Below are positions 16,939 through 26,877 of a stretch of 64,000 bases of DNA, one piece after another; within the stretch, counting starts at the first letter, position 1; every line of letters begins with the position of its first letter. Source of the stretch: Legionella_C sp963803545 (lineage in GTDB: Bacteria > Pseudomonadota > Gammaproteobacteria > Legionellales > Legionellaceae); assembly GCA_963803545.1 (NCBI GenBank), contig CAWDMX010000001.1, forward strand, positions 1-64,000. The letters run 5' to 3'. A program made the position numbers and the translations under genes. The notes under the pieces are model-generated. The model searched no databases and was not told the DNA's origin. It saw nothing but the letters and a program-made list of their open reading frames with translations.

Positions 16939-18510
16939 CTACTCCTTTACCGCACCGCGAAACTGGGCAACACGCACCCCTAAAATATATAAACTGCTGA
17001 AATACAAAACGACCGTAATACCGGTATGCAGACCAAGCCAATATAAACGACCTAGGGGTGATAGCTGCATCCAAAACGCAACCGTTCCCACCGCCCAATA
17101 CAAGTAAAGGGCGATGAACCCATTGGCGGCTAATAGTTGGCTTAAGTAAACAAGCCAACCCTTGCCGGGTTTATAGATTTTGCGCCGGATAAGCAAAATC
17201 ATTAAAAGACCGCAGTTCACGTAACCTGCAACCGCGGAAGCCAAAGCCAACCCCGCATGCGCCAGTGGCCATATTAACGCCGCACAAAGCACGCTATTAA
17301 CGAGCATAGCTACAGCCCCAACCTTCACAGGGGTATTAATATCTTGTTGCGCATAGAAGGCGGAAGCTAATACTTTAACCATCATAAAAGCCGGAACACC
17401 CATCGCCAGCGCAATTAAACTTTTTTGCGTTTGCAACAGGTCTGCAATCGTAAACTTTCCATAAGCAAAGCAGCTTGCAATTAAGGGCATTGAAAAAATT
17501 GACAAACCAATCACCGCAGGCACCCCAATTAAAAGCAACGATTTCAATCCCCAATCAATAGCTTCTGAAAATTGCTGTTTATTTTCCCGGGCGTAGCGCT
17601 TTGATAAGTGCGGCAAAATAACCGTTGCAATAGCAACGCCAAATACCCCCAGCGGAAAATCCGTTAGCCTATCGGTATAATAAAGCCAAGAAACGCTGCC
17701 TACCTGTAAAAAAGAGGCAAAAATTGAGTCCACCATTAAGTTTAACTGGGCAATAGATACGCCAAACAGAGCGGGAAGCATCAGCTTCATAACCCGGTTC
17801 ACCCCGGCGTCTTTACGAGACCGCTGCGGCTTAATCAACAGCTTTTTCCTGTGCAAAAATGGCAGTTGAAACAAAAATTGCAGCACTCCTGCTAATAACA
17901 CCCCCCAAGCTAACCCAACAATGGGAGCACTGCAGTGAGGGCTAATATAAAATGCTGCCCCAATCATTGCCGCATTAAGAAGAATGGGTGTTATTGCCGG
18001 CACACCGAAATAACCGTAGGTGTTAAGTACTGCCCCGGCCATCGCCGTTAGTGAGACCAACATCAGGTAGGGAAAGGTAATTCGAAGCATGTCCATAGCT
18101 AATAGCGAGCGTTCGCTGTGTTCGCCAAAACCTGGGGCAAAAACAAAAATTATCAGCGGTGTGGCCGCAATCCCAACGGCGGTTACAATCGACAGTACCA
18201 TGCACAACTGGCCTGATACTCTGGCAATAAACCGGCGCACCTCCTCCACACTTTGTGTTTGCTGGTACTCGGCTAAAACCGGTACAAAAGCCTGTGAAAA
18301 GGCGCCTTCTGCAAACAGGCGACGCATAAAGTTCGGGATACGGAAAGCCACAAAAAAGGCATCCACGTTTCCACCGGCGCCAAACATATGCGCAATAACC
18401 ATATCGCGCGCAAAACCGGTCATTCGTGACAGAAAAGTCATGAGTGATACTAATGAGGTGGAGCGTAATAAACTACGTTGCTTGGCAACTACAGCTGAGG
18501 TTGATGGCAT
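16939..18510 (-). CDS. murJ: lipid II flippase MurJ
   Basis: Flips lipid II across the inner membrane for peptidoglycan synthesis. It is a polytopic MOP-superfamily protein with about 14 hydrophobic segments and the family N-terminus SLVSLMTFLSRMTGFARDM, followed by FFVAFRIPNFMRRLFAEGAF. ATG 18510 gives 523 residues, near the usual 510-525; the 13 extra residues upstream are dispensable. In many gammaproteobacteria murJ neighbours rpsT; here rpsT lies 8 kb away, beyond uvrC, an AlkB gene and enhABC. It is divergent from uvrC. Confidence 0.95.
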   Translation of the reverse strand: MPSTSAVVAKQRSLLRSTSLVSLMTFLSRMTGFARDMVIAHMFGAGGNVDAFFVAFRIPNFMRRLFAEGAFSQAFVPVLAEYQQTQSVEEVRRFIARVSGQLCMVLSIVTAVGIAATPLIIFVFAPGFGEHSERSLLAMDMLRITFPYLMLVSLTAMAGAVLNTYGYFGVPAITPILLNAAMIGAAFYISPHCSAPIVGLAWGVLLAGVLQFLFQLPFLHRKKLLIKPQRSRKDAGVNRVMKLMLPALFGVSIAQLNLMVDSIFASFLQVGSVSWLYYTDRLTDFPLGVFGVAIATVILPHLSKRYARENKQQFSEAIDWGLKSLLLIGVPAVIGLSIFSMPLIASCFAYGKFTIADLLQTQKSLIALAMGVPAFMMVKVLASAFYAQQDINTPVKVGAVAMLVNSVLCAALIWPLAHAGLALASAVAGYVNCGLLMILLIRRKIYKPGKGWLVYLSQLLAANGFIALYLYWAVGTVAFWMQLSPLGRLYWLGLHTGITVVLYFSSLYILGVRVAQFRGAVKE

Positions 18511-18721
18511 AGATAGCAGGTAAAAAAATAAAAACCTACTATACACCAAAATTAGATGTCAACTGAATTTTTCTATGAAAACCGCCTCGAAAAATGGTAA
18601 AATTTGCCGTTTGTTGGGATAATCGCCCAACATTTAAGAAATTGCTTTTGATTGCTCCTGTTTTTTTTTGAAAGCAGCCTGTTTGCGCGTACTAATTTAC
18701 TACCTTATTGTTGAGCTGCTC

Positions 18722-20569
18722 ATGCCTGTTTTTGATAGTACATCTTTTTTGGCCCATCTCAGTAGCGAACCCGGTGTGTATTGTATGATTGGTGCCGATG
18801 ACACTGTTTTATACGTTGGTAAAGCTCGAAATTTAAAAAAAAGAGTCAGCAGCTATTTTAGTAAACAAAACACAACAGCCAAAATACGTTCTTTAGTGCA
18901 CCAAATTAGTCGCATTGATATTACAATTACACGAACCGAAACAGAAGCCTTGTTGCTGGAAAGCAGCCTCATCAAATCGATGCTGCCTAAATACAATGTG
19001 GTACTGCGCGACGATAAATCCTACCCCTATATCCATATTAATACCAAACACCCCTTTCCACGGGTTGAAATGATTCGGTGCAAGAAAAAACCGCGAAAAG
19101 GGACCTATTTTGGGCCGTTTCCAAGCGTTGCAGCGGTTAGAGATGCCTTAAACACCATTCAAAAAATTTTTAAATTACGCAACTGCCGAGATAGTTACTT
19201 CAATTCCCGCTCCCGTCCCTGCCTGCAGTACCAAATTAAGCGTTGCAGCGCGCCGTGCACAAATTATATTAGTGAGCCGGATTATAAACACGCACTAAAC
19301 GACGCCATCAAATTTTTACAAGGAAAATCACAAGATATCCTAGCGGACTTGGAGATGCGTATGCAGAATGCGGTTTCAAGCCTAGATTTTGAGCACGCAG
19401 CATTCCTTCGCGATCAAATAAAAAGTCTCCGATTTGTGCAAGAGCAGCAAGGTATTATGCAGCTAAGTGGCGATTTAGACGCCATTGCAATTGATGTACA
19501 ACCCGCTTTTGCCTGTATACAATGCGTAACGGTACGAGACGGTGCGGTTATCGCCAGCGCGAGTTTTTTCCCGGTTGTTCCCCTTGCAAATATCGAGGCC
19601 CCACAAGATTTGTATCAAAAAGTATTTGAAGCGTTTGTATCCTTCTACTATCTTGACAGACCCGAGCGCATTCCAAGGGCAATAATTGTGGCTAACGCCC
19701 TTACCGACACCCAGCCTTTTGCAGAGGTTTTATCGCAGTTAGCGCACAAAAAATGTCTTATTGTGTGCAATCCACGTGGCAGCCGTTCGCGTTGGCTCGA
19801 CTTTGCCCGCAATAATTTGCAGCGGGCCATAGCCGAGCATCAAGCGTCTGCGGCAACGCTTGCAAAACGCTATCAGGCGCTCAATCACTTGCTTGGACTG
19901 AGTGCGCCCATTCGTCGTATGGAATGTTTTGATATTAGTCATACTCAGGGGCAACAGACCGTGGCGTCTTGCGTTGTTTTTACCCAGGACGGGCCTAGCA
20001 AAAAGGATTATCGACGCTACTCGATTGAGGGTATAACCCCTGGAGACGACTACGCAGCAATGCATCAAGCGCTAACGCGTCGATTCAAAAAAGCCCGAGA
20101 AGAAGGGGTAGTCCCGGATGTTCTTATAATTGACGGCGGCAAAGGCCACACCGCGGTAGCTGGTCGCGTTTTAGACGAGCTAACCATCCGCAATGTCCTA
20201 TTATTAGGCATTGCTAAAGGCGCCGATCGCAAAGCCGGCTGGGAACGATTGGTCTTAGTTGCTGAAAATAAAGAAATTACGTTAAACAGTGAGTCTCCCG
20301 CCTTGCATTTGTTGCAACATATTCGTGACGAGGCGCACCGATTTGCTATCACCACTCATCGCAAAAAACGAGAAAAAGCAGGACTCCAGTCTTCGTTAGA
20401 ATCTATTGAAGGAATTGGCCCAAAGAAAAGACACGCGTTATTGCAACGTTTCGGAGGTATTCAGGACTTGGCCAAAGCGCCTATAGCCGAAATTACCAAA
20501 ATTAACGGCATCAACCGCGCTTTAGCCGAACGTATATTTTTCCACTTTCACCCCGATCAAAAAGAGTAA
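18722..20569 (+). CDS. uvrC: UvrABC excinuclease subunit C
   Basis: Makes both incisions during nucleotide excision repair after UvrA/UvrB load at a lesion. ATG 18722 gives 615 residues. Domains in order: GIY-YIG nuclease (SEPGVYCMIGADDTVLYVGKA), a cysteine-rich segment (RNCRDSYF...CLQYQIKRCSAPC), the UVR motif near 205-240, the RNase-H-like second nuclease (RMECFDISHTQGQQ...VLIIDGGKGH), and C-terminal helix-hairpin-helix (SIEGIGPKKRHALLQRFGG). It is usually found next to uvrY; here the uvrY/letA homologue lies about 7 kb away on the other strand. Confidence 0.97.
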   Translation: MPVFDSTSFLAHLSSEPGVYCMIGADDTVLYVGKARNLKKRVSSYFSKQNTTAKIRSLVHQISRIDITITRTETEALLLESSLIKSMLPKYNVVLRDDKSYPYIHINTKHPFPRVEMIRCKKKPRKGTYFGPFPSVAAVRDALNTIQKIFKLRNCRDSYFNSRSRPCLQYQIKRCSAPCTNYISEPDYKHALNDAIKFLQGKSQDILADLEMRMQNAVSSLDFEHAAFLRDQIKSLRFVQEQQGIMQLSGDLDAIAIDVQPAFACIQCVTVRDGAVIASASFFPVVPLANIEAPQDLYQKVFEAFVSFYYLDRPERIPRAIIVANALTDTQPFAEVLSQLAHKKCLIVCNPRGSRSRWLDFARNNLQRAIAEHQASAATLAKRYQALNHLLGLSAPIRRMECFDISHTQGQQTVASCVVFTQDGPSKKDYRRYSIEGITPGDDYAAMHQALTRRFKKAREEGVVPDVLIIDGGKGHTAVAGRVLDELTIRNVLLLGIAKGADRKAGWERLVLVAENKEITLNSESPALHLLQHIRDEAHRFAITTHRKKREKAGLQSSLESIEGIGPKKRHALLQRFGGIQDLAKAPIAEITKINGINRALAERIFFHFHPDQKE

Positions 20570-20680
20570 TCGAAAACTTTGATGGATACTCGCAGCACCA
20601 AACCCACAAACCTTAGGCCCCAAAAATAGCCCGAGGCACGCAGCTATCGACTCCCATTCAACGGGAAGGGTTGGATCAGT

Positions 20681-21274
20681 TCATAATTCCACTATAGTAC
20701 GAAACGTTAAATTAATACGAGCCTGCATTATTTTTGTTGTAGGCGGTAGTCGATGCCACCAATTAGCTTGAGTAACACCTTGCATTATCAAAAGGCTCCC
20801 TGGCTCAAGTTGTACAGACACGACCTCTTTGGTTTTTTTATGTTTAAAACAAAATTTTCGTTCAACGCCAAGGCTTACCGAGGCAATAGCTCCATTTTTC
20901 TTTAAATCCTTTTCTCCATCACTATGCCAGGCCATGCCTTGAGCACCGCTTGGGTAAAGATTCATTAAGCACGAATTAAATGTTTGACCACTTCTTTGTT
21001 CAACCTCATGCTTAAGGGTTAATAAGTGCTTCGTCCATAAACGTGCTTGTCGCGTTATTTTCGAATAAGTGTAATTAAAGGGTTTATCACCATACCAGGC
21101 GGTTTTTCTTTTAGTGATTATGTGTTTTCCAAAAATAATAGCTTGATCACATTGCCAGGGAATTTCCGTTGTTAGTTCATGGTAGTAAAAGTCAGCTTTT
21201 CCCGGCGGTAAGAATTCCTTGTCATAATACACCTCCCCATCGCGGGGAAGCCTATTATGACCATTTAAATACAA
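20681..21274 (-). CDS. AlkB-family 2-oxoglutarate/Fe(II) dioxygenase
   Basis: Probable oxidative dealkylation enzyme for DNA or RNA bases. The 197-residue protein has the core AlkB motifs: GMAWHSDGEKDL (HxD metal ligands), the strand ASVSLGVERKFCFKHKK, and the distal WWHRLPP followed by ARINLTFR, which binds 2-oxoglutarate. It is closer in pattern to the ALKBH2/3-like bacterial group than to E. coli AlkB; the distinction is by memory. It is a single gene convergent with uvrC, which places it beside another DNA repair gene. Confidence 0.88.
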   Translation of the reverse strand: MYLNGHNRLPRDGEVYYDKEFLPPGKADFYYHELTTEIPWQCDQAIIFGKHIITKRKTAWYGDKPFNYTYSKITRQARLWTKHLLTLKHEVEQRSGQTFNSCLMNLYPSGAQGMAWHSDGEKDLKKNGAIASVSLGVERKFCFKHKKTKEVVSVQLEPGSLLIMQGVTQANWWHRLPPTTKIMQARINLTFRTIVEL

Positions 21275-21310
21275 AATCTAATTCTCCAATAGATAACCTG
21301 ATAGTAAAAA

Positions 21311-21864
21311 TTACATCGCTTCAAACCCCGTCTGAAAATTATCATTAATCCAATCTCGAAGGGACTGAGTAATTGTTGCTAGTGTCGCCACAAAGAAACC
21401 ATTTATACCATCACGAACAATTGAGCAGAAGTGAAAAAAACATTATTCCTGATTTTTTTGTTCATCAACCAACGCCCGGTATTTTCAACAACCTCTTCTT
21501 GCTTGGCAAGATAGGCTTTAGCGGGAACATTTTTAAAGGATTAATAACTGAACTTGTGCTCTTTCAACTATTTTGTCATACCTGGGGCGGTGTAACATCC
21601 GCACGAATATCCAGTACTTTCAAAGGCGATGGGTGTATACCCTTATAACCCGTAATTTTTCCACCCGGATCAACCCCATCAATAATCCTTGTTTTTGGTC
21701 GATAATAATCGCCACAGCAAGGCGGATAATGCTATCCTGCACCCCTGTTTTGGCAGCAATACTGCAATTAATGCTAGTAAATATAACAAGGTTGCTAAGA
21801 TTAGCATAGTTCTTGCATTAATTAACATTAGGCATAGGTTGGGTGGAGAAGTTTCTAACTTCAA
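21311..21864 (-). pseudogene. possible decayed gene in the gap before enhA
   Basis: The interval 21275-21887 holds no intact gene. On the minus strand, protein-like pieces follow each other in different frames: a hydrophobic MLINARTMLILATLLYLLAL piece (within 21679-21864), a piece around 21576-21731 reading ITGYKGIHPSPLKVLDIRAD, one around 21442-21540 reading AKQEEVVENTGRWLMNKK, and a last one ending at 21311 reading TQSLRDWINDNFQTGFEAM. This order is what a multiply frameshifted gene would give, but plus-strand frames here look equally open, so chance cannot be excluded. Confidence 0.25.
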
Positions 21865-21887
21865 CTCTTTTACTGGGAGAATGCAGC

Positions 21888-22613
21888 ATGAAAAAAATTT
21901 TGGCCTTAATTATCCTCGGATTACCCTGGCATAGCTTTGCGGCTAGTTACTACGGAAAAACATTGTGCAACTACCCTCAATACGAGTGTATTAAAATTAC
22001 CAGCGGTCAATCCTGGCAAAAACTTTTCCCAGACGAGCAACAGCGCGATATCGTGCAGCGTATAAACCGCAGCTACAACAACCTATGGCCCGGGCGTGAA
22101 ATTGTAATACCTCGAAATTTGGCGAATAAAACACTCCTCGACTTTTCACCATTCCCTTTAAAAATTAAACCCGAAGGTGAGAAGCAGATTGTAGTGGATC
22201 AAGATAAGTTGGCATGGGGCGCTTATGATGTCAACGGACACTTGGTTAAATGGGGTCCCATTTCATCAGGTCGAGATAAATGCTCTGATTCCAATCATTC
22301 TTGCCGCACCATGACGGGTATCTTTCATTTTTTCAGTAAAGAGAGTGAAAAATGCCGGTCGAATATGTTTCCTATTGGAAAGGGCGGCGCGAAAATGCCC
22401 TACTGTATGTATTACCACAAAGGGTTCGCGTTGCATGGTTCGGCGGATATGCCCGGTTATAGAGCAAGCCACGGGTGCGTACGAATGTTTACAACGGATG
22501 CGATGTGGATGAACCATGAGTTTGTCGAAACAGCCCGGCCCGACGCTAATATAGCCGGTACCAAAATTGTTGTACGTCCTATTTCATCCACTACTAGTGA
22601 GAAAGCACAATGA
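21888..22613 (+). CDS. enhA: EnhA-like L,D-transpeptidase
   Basis: First gene of an enhABC locus. The 241-residue protein has a signal peptide (MKKILALIILGLPWHSFA), a LysM-like segment in the first third (ITSGQSWQKLF), and a C-terminal YkuD catalytic domain with the hallmark HGSADMPGYRASHGCVRM (His183, Cys197). Such enzymes form 3-3 peptidoglycan cross-links or attach proteins to the wall in the periplasm. ATG 21888, behind GGGAGAA, is preferred to the in-frame ATG at 21843 because it begins the signal peptide. The stop overlaps the enhB start. In L. pneumophila the enh genes were named for enhanced entry into host cells; that function here is inferred from synteny. Confidence 0.9.
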   Translation: MKKILALIILGLPWHSFAASYYGKTLCNYPQYECIKITSGQSWQKLFPDEQQRDIVQRINRSYNNLWPGREIVIPRNLANKTLLDFSPFPLKIKPEGEKQIVVDQDKLAWGAYDVNGHLVKWGPISSGRDKCSDSNHSCRTMTGIFHFFSKESEKCRSNMFPIGKGGAKMPYCMYYHKGFALHGSADMPGYRASHGCVRMFTTDAMWMNHEFVETARPDANIAGTKIVVRPISSTTSEKAQ

Positions 22614-23146
22614 AAAACTCAGCCTGCTCGAACATGAAAAAGATGGTGTTTCCTATCCTATTACTGCTGGCAAACTCCCCGTTTGCGGGAGCAAAATCGG
22701 CCGCAGACGACAACAGTCGCAACCCGCAAGGTTGCCGCAATGTAGGATATGAATTTGACCTACAAACTTTACGATTGTTGCCCCACAATGCCGGGAACGG
22801 TCAATCTCTGTATTTTATTTATAATAATTCCGCGCAAAACGTTACCTTGTACCAAATGCGCGACCAAGAAAGCTCGCATAGCATGTATTTCAACCACCAG
22901 ATTAATGCGAACTACTGGGCGGTGTTGTCGACGAGCGAAAAGAAAATGAAATATATTTGCACAATGCCCGATGGAAGATCGCAGTATGGGAAAATCGTGA
23001 ATTGCGCAGATACCCTACGAGTTTGTGAATACACTAATGTCAAATTTGGGATGAACAACCGCGGAAACTATTGGTTGGTTAATTCAACAACAAAAAACGG
23101 GGCCATTAACGAAGTAGTTCGTTATGGAATAATTCCCGCGGTATAA
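22610..23146 (+). CDS. enhB: EnhB-like secreted protein
   Basis: Second gene of enhABC; biochemical role unknown. The 178-residue protein has a signal peptide (MVFPILLLLANSPFAGA, cleavage near residue 28), followed by a small domain with cysteines in PQGCRN, MKYICTMPDG, KIVNCAD and LRVCEY, the even number expected for two periplasmic disulfides. It overlaps enhA by 4 bases (ATGA), implying coupled translation; ATG 22634 is an alternative start. Identification rests mainly on position between enhA and enhC plus general resemblance. Confidence 0.82.
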   Translation: MKNSACSNMKKMVFPILLLLANSPFAGAKSAADDNSRNPQGCRNVGYEFDLQTLRLLPHNAGNGQSLYFIYNNSAQNVTLYQMRDQESSHSMYFNHQINANYWAVLSTSEKKMKYICTMPDGRSQYGKIVNCADTLRVCEYTNVKFGMNNRGNYWLVNSTTKNGAINEVVRYGIIPAV

Positions 23147-23198
23147 TTATCCGCCCGGGAATTTCGCAGGAAGATTAACTTATTAATAGGAAGTTACC

Positions 23199-26100
23199 AT
23201 GAAATCAATAGCGCCATGGTTTTGTTTGATTACAGCACTTGGTTCGGCCAATGCGGCCGATGGGTTAGAGGCGTATCGTTTAGGAAATTATTTTGTCGCC
23301 GCTCGCGAGCTCCCTAAATACTCGGATAAAGACTCAACCGCTCGTTATTATTTAGGGATGATGCGTTTATACGGTTACGGTGAACTTAAAAACAATACAC
23401 TGGCCTTGAAATATTTCACCGAAGCAGCAGCGGCCGGCTATCTGCCCGCCCAACAGCTTTTAGCCGTCTACTATTTAAACGCAGGTAACGATCCGACAAA
23501 AGCTTTGGAGTATTTTAAAAAAGCAGCGGCGGCTGATGATTTATCCGCTCAAATGTATTGCGCAGCCGCCTACAAATTTGGGTACGGCGCCAAAAAAAAT
23601 AGCGATACGGCGCGTCGGTATTTTATTAGCGCCGCTAAAAGTGGCAACGCTATTGCGCAAACAGCGCTTGCTGAGCAATTTTTAGAAAGTCGTGATAAGC
23701 GTAATAAGCGAATGGGGTTGATTTGGTTAAATAAGGCCGTTGATAAAAACAACCCCCGCGCACTAACCGTCATGGCAGAACTTTACAGCAGTGGGAACTT
23801 CGTTTCAAAAGATAGCGATAAAACTAAAAGCTTCCTAACGCAGGCTATTACTCAAAACTACGCTCCAGCGATGGTGCAAATGGCCGAAATTGAATTTAAA
23901 GAGGGTAAGGCTTCCGACGCCTTAAACCTGCTTAATAAAGCAGCCACTCTGAATGATAGCAACGCCCAGCTCGCTTTAGGAAACTATTATCTTAATGTTA
24001 AAAACAGCGGCTATAATCGTGAAACCGGGCTTGAATGGTTGCTTAAGTCTACCGAGCAGGGAAATCATGACGCGCAAGTGAGCTTGGCTAAACTCGATAA
24101 CGAAGGTAACAATACGCCACAAGAGGCCAAACTTGCTGCCCGTATTCAACAAGCCTTGCACAAAAAAATCAATGATAAACCAACTGTAGCAATGGCCCAA
24201 TGGCTTTCAAACAATAAAAGCCGAGATTTTAGCGCCAAGGAATACCAACTTAACGGCATCTACAGTGCCTGGCAAAATCCGACAGCCTTGATTGAAAACA
24301 ATTATAACCCCGCCCCTGAGATTAGTACGCTAAACCGCCAGGCAATTTACAAACCGCAGTTTACTATGGCCAAGCCTGCGGAAATTCCTATCAACGAGTA
24401 TTTCGACATTCTCGCGCCTACTTTAAATGGCGGCCAAAATAACAATTGGACCTTCCCGCGTTATCCCTTATACAAACACATGGAAGCTTTGTTGCAAAAC
24501 GATGCTTTGATTTTTTCTGTTGATGGGAAAAAGGTTGGGATCAAAAAGATTATCAAACAATCCGACGATGAACAGGCTCCTTTCGATTATATTGCGGAAA
24601 AAACAAACGATTGGTCACGGCAAGCAAACTATCAAACTGTATTAACAGAATTATACGGTAAAGCTATTCTAGGGGATTCTTCTGCCCAATTTGAGTTAGG
24701 CCAACTGTATCAATACGGTGTTGCGGTCACTCAAAACAGCAACCAAGCTATTACCTATTTCCAACTGGCGGCCGAGCAACAAGATATTCGAGCAGAATAT
24801 AATTTAGGAATTCTCTACTTAGAAGGAAAAACCAATCCTGTTGACTTTAAAAAAGGTGTGGAATGGTTAACCGACGCTGCTTTCAAAGGCAATGCCTACG
24901 CCCAATACGTGCTGGGCAATGTTTACGAAAAAGGTTTAACCGATCGCAATCACGAGGTAATCGTACCTATTGACCATCAAAAAGCGATGGGTATGTACTA
25001 CTTATCCGCCTCCAACCATTTTGGCGATGCCCAATATCGTTTAGCAGACTTTTTAGTTAAGGAAAAAAACGGCAATCTGAGTATTAGTGCCCACGAAAAT
25101 CGCAACAAATTAATTAAGCGTTTGTATCATGGGGCGGCTGAGGAAGGTGTTTTGGAAGCAAAACTTCCCCTAGCCTTTTACCAAGCTATGGACCGCGACC
25201 CAGAAAAGCAACAACAGGCCTTTGCAACCGCTAAAAATGCCGCAAACGCTGGAAACCCTGAAGCGGCTATTTTGGTCGGGTTGATGCTTGAGCGTGGCTT
25301 AGGGGTGAATAAAGATTCCAGCGAGGCACTTCAGTGGTATCGAAAAGCTGAAAAAAATCCAATTACCGACTTTATTTTAGGAACCTATTACAGCCAAGGT
25401 GTGGGGTTAAACAAGAATACGTCGTTAGGCCAACGTTTATTGCAATCCGCCGCCGATGCTAATTTTTCCTACGCCAATCTCAACTTAGCCGTGTTAGAAC
25501 AGCAAAATGGCAGTGACTTTTTGGCCGAATTAGACAAAGCTCGGCAGTTGGGCAACAGTAAAGCCGGACTTTTACTCGCAGACTATTATCTACAAACCGC
25601 AAATAATCCTGAGAAAATGCAGCAGGCGCGTGATATTTATAATTATTTTGCGGAAAAAGGGGATAAAGATGCGCAGTTAAAGCTAGCCTTCTTGTACGAC
25701 CGGGGGTTAGCCGGACCAAACAATTCTGAGGAAGCGGCCCATTGGTATGGTCAAGCTGCTGAGCAAGGACAACCCGTAGCGCAGTATTTATTAGCAACGA
25801 TGTACCAACTAGGACGTATTGATAAAGAGCCTAATTATAAAGCTGCAAAAAAATGGTTGAGCGAAGCGTCGAGCACGTATCCTCCAGCGGCCTTAGCATT
25901 GGGGTTCATCGAAGACACCGTTGATAACAATTATAAGAAAGCCGCGGATTTATACTCGATTGCAGCGAGCGATTCCACTAGTTTGTATAACTTGGGACTC
26001 ATCCATGAGCTTGGGAAAGGAACGGCTGTTAATACCGTTCTTGCGCAAGAGTTGTATCAAAAGGCCGCTGATTTAGGTTCTTCTAAAGCGATGAACCAAT

Positions 26101-26792
26101 TAGCTGGTTTGTATTTAAACGGCGCCAATGGGGCGCGTGACCCTGAAAAAGCCTTAATCTGGTATAAAAAATCAGCTGAATTAGGAGACAGAAACGCGCT
26201 GTATCAGTTAGGATTATTAGCAGAAACAGGAGTCGCAAGCCCATTAGATTTAAAAAAAGCGCTGCAGTATTACCAAGCGTCAGCAAGCAGCGGTAATGAA
26301 AAAGCATCCCTTGCAATAGCGCGCATGTACCAATATGGGCTGGGTGTTGAAAAGAATTACAACCAAGCGGCTGATATTTATAAGAAATTAGCAGCAAACC
26401 ATAATGGTTTTGCCCAGTACCAACTTGGATTATTGTACGCAAGCGATAAGCTCGGAAATCCTCAGCTCAATGAAAGTCGAGCCTTGTTGAAAAAAGCCAG
26501 CGACAATGGTAATTCAGAAGCCTTTTCCAAGATGCAATGGCTGGATGCTCACCAAGGGCAAAGCTTAAGCTTTATTGCAACCGTTCCACTGTCTTCAGCG
26601 CGCATTCGTATTGGTGAAGAATCGGCTAATATTCTGTATTTAATCGCGTTGAATGAATGGAATCGTGGCGATGAGCATCACTCACGCTTATTGTTGAGTG
26701 ATATAGTAGCCAAATATCCAAATTTCACCCCAGCAAGGCGTGCGGTGGAATTATTGACCCACAATGAGAAAGTGTTGGTTAGTCGAAAATAA
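23199..26792 (+). CDS. enhC: EnhC, giant Sel1-repeat periplasmic protein
   Basis: A 1197-residue secreted protein built almost entirely of Sel1-like repeats (about 36 residues, pattern AxxxLGxxYxxGxGVxxDxxKAxxWYxKAA), from residue 30 to about 330 and again from about 480 to 1130, with a non-repeat spacer between. The signal peptide is MKSIAPWFCLITALGSANA. Length and layout match L. pneumophila EnhC, which promotes host-cell entry and intracellular growth and is reported to inhibit a soluble lytic transglycosylase. It follows enhB by 52 bases with an AGGA ribosome-binding site, and a strong terminator follows it. The reading frame is intact, unlike the two other large surface-related genes here. 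Confidence 0.93.
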   Translation: MKSIAPWFCLITALGSANAADGLEAYRLGNYFVAARELPKYSDKDSTARYYLGMMRLYGYGELKNNTLALKYFTEAAAAGYLPAQQLLAVYYLNAGNDPTKALEYFKKAAAADDLSAQMYCAAAYKFGYGAKKNSDTARRYFISAAKSGNAIAQTALAEQFLESRDKRNKRMGLIWLNKAVDKNNPRALTVMAELYSSGNFVSKDSDKTKSFLTQAITQNYAPAMVQMAEIEFKEGKASDALNLLNKAATLNDSNAQLALGNYYLNVKNSGYNRETGLEWLLKSTEQGNHDAQVSLAKLDNEGNNTPQEAKLAARIQQALHKKINDKPTVAMAQWLSNNKSRDFSAKEYQLNGIYSAWQNPTALIENNYNPAPEISTLNRQAIYKPQFTMAKPAEIPINEYFDILAPTLNGGQNNNWTFPRYPLYKHMEALLQNDALIFSVDGKKVGIKKIIKQSDDEQAPFDYIAEKTNDWSRQANYQTVLTELYGKAILGDSSAQFELGQLYQYGVAVTQNSNQAITYFQLAAEQQDIRAEYNLGILYLEGKTNPVDFKKGVEWLTDAAFKGNAYAQYVLGNVYEKGLTDRNHEVIVPIDHQKAMGMYYLSASNHFGDAQYRLADFLVKEKNGNLSISAHENRNKLIKRLYHGAAEEGVLEAKLPLAFYQAMDRDPEKQQQAFATAKNAANAGNPEAAILVGLMLERGLGVNKDSSEALQWYRKAEKNPITDFILGTYYSQGVGLNKNTSLGQRLLQSAADANFSYANLNLAVLEQQNGSDFLAELDKARQLGNSKAGLLLADYYLQTANNPEKMQQARDIYNYFAEKGDKDAQLKLAFLYDRGLAGPNNSEEAAHWYGQAAEQGQPVAQYLLATMYQLGRIDKEPNYKAAKKWLSEASSTYPPAALALGFIEDTVDNNYKKAADLYSIAASDSTSLYNLGLIHELGKGTAVNTVLAQELYQKAADLGSSKAMNQLAGLYLNGANGARDPEKALIWYKKSAELGDRNALYQLGLLAETGVASPLDLKKALQYYQASASSGNEKASLAIARMYQYGLGVEKNYNQAADIYKKLAANHNGFAQYQLGLLYASDKLGNPQLNESRALLKKASDNGNSEAFSKMQWLDAHQGQSLSFIATVPLSSARIRIGEESANILYLIALNEWNRGDEHHSRLLLSDIVAKYPNFTPARRAVELLTHNEKVLVSRK

Positions 26793-26822
26793 TACAAGAT
26801 GAAAATTAGAAGATATTAAGTT

Positions 26823-26850
26823 CCGAGCCAGCATGCTGGCTCGGTGTTTT
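26823..26850 (+). terminator. intrinsic terminator after enhC
   Basis: A perfect 22-base palindrome (arms CCGAGCCAGCA and TGCTGGCTCGG, 26823-26844) followed by TGTTTT. It lies about 30 bases after the enhC stop, between convergent enhC and rpsT. Confidence 0.8.
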
Positions 26851-26877
26851 CGGACTTAGAGCGACGGAAACGCAGGA

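Noticed and set aside
23199..26792. Considered whether the Sel1 repeats mark an unrelated Sel1 protein such as LpnE.
   Set aside because: Length near 1200 residues, signal peptide and placement after EnhA- and EnhB-like genes fit EnhC much better.
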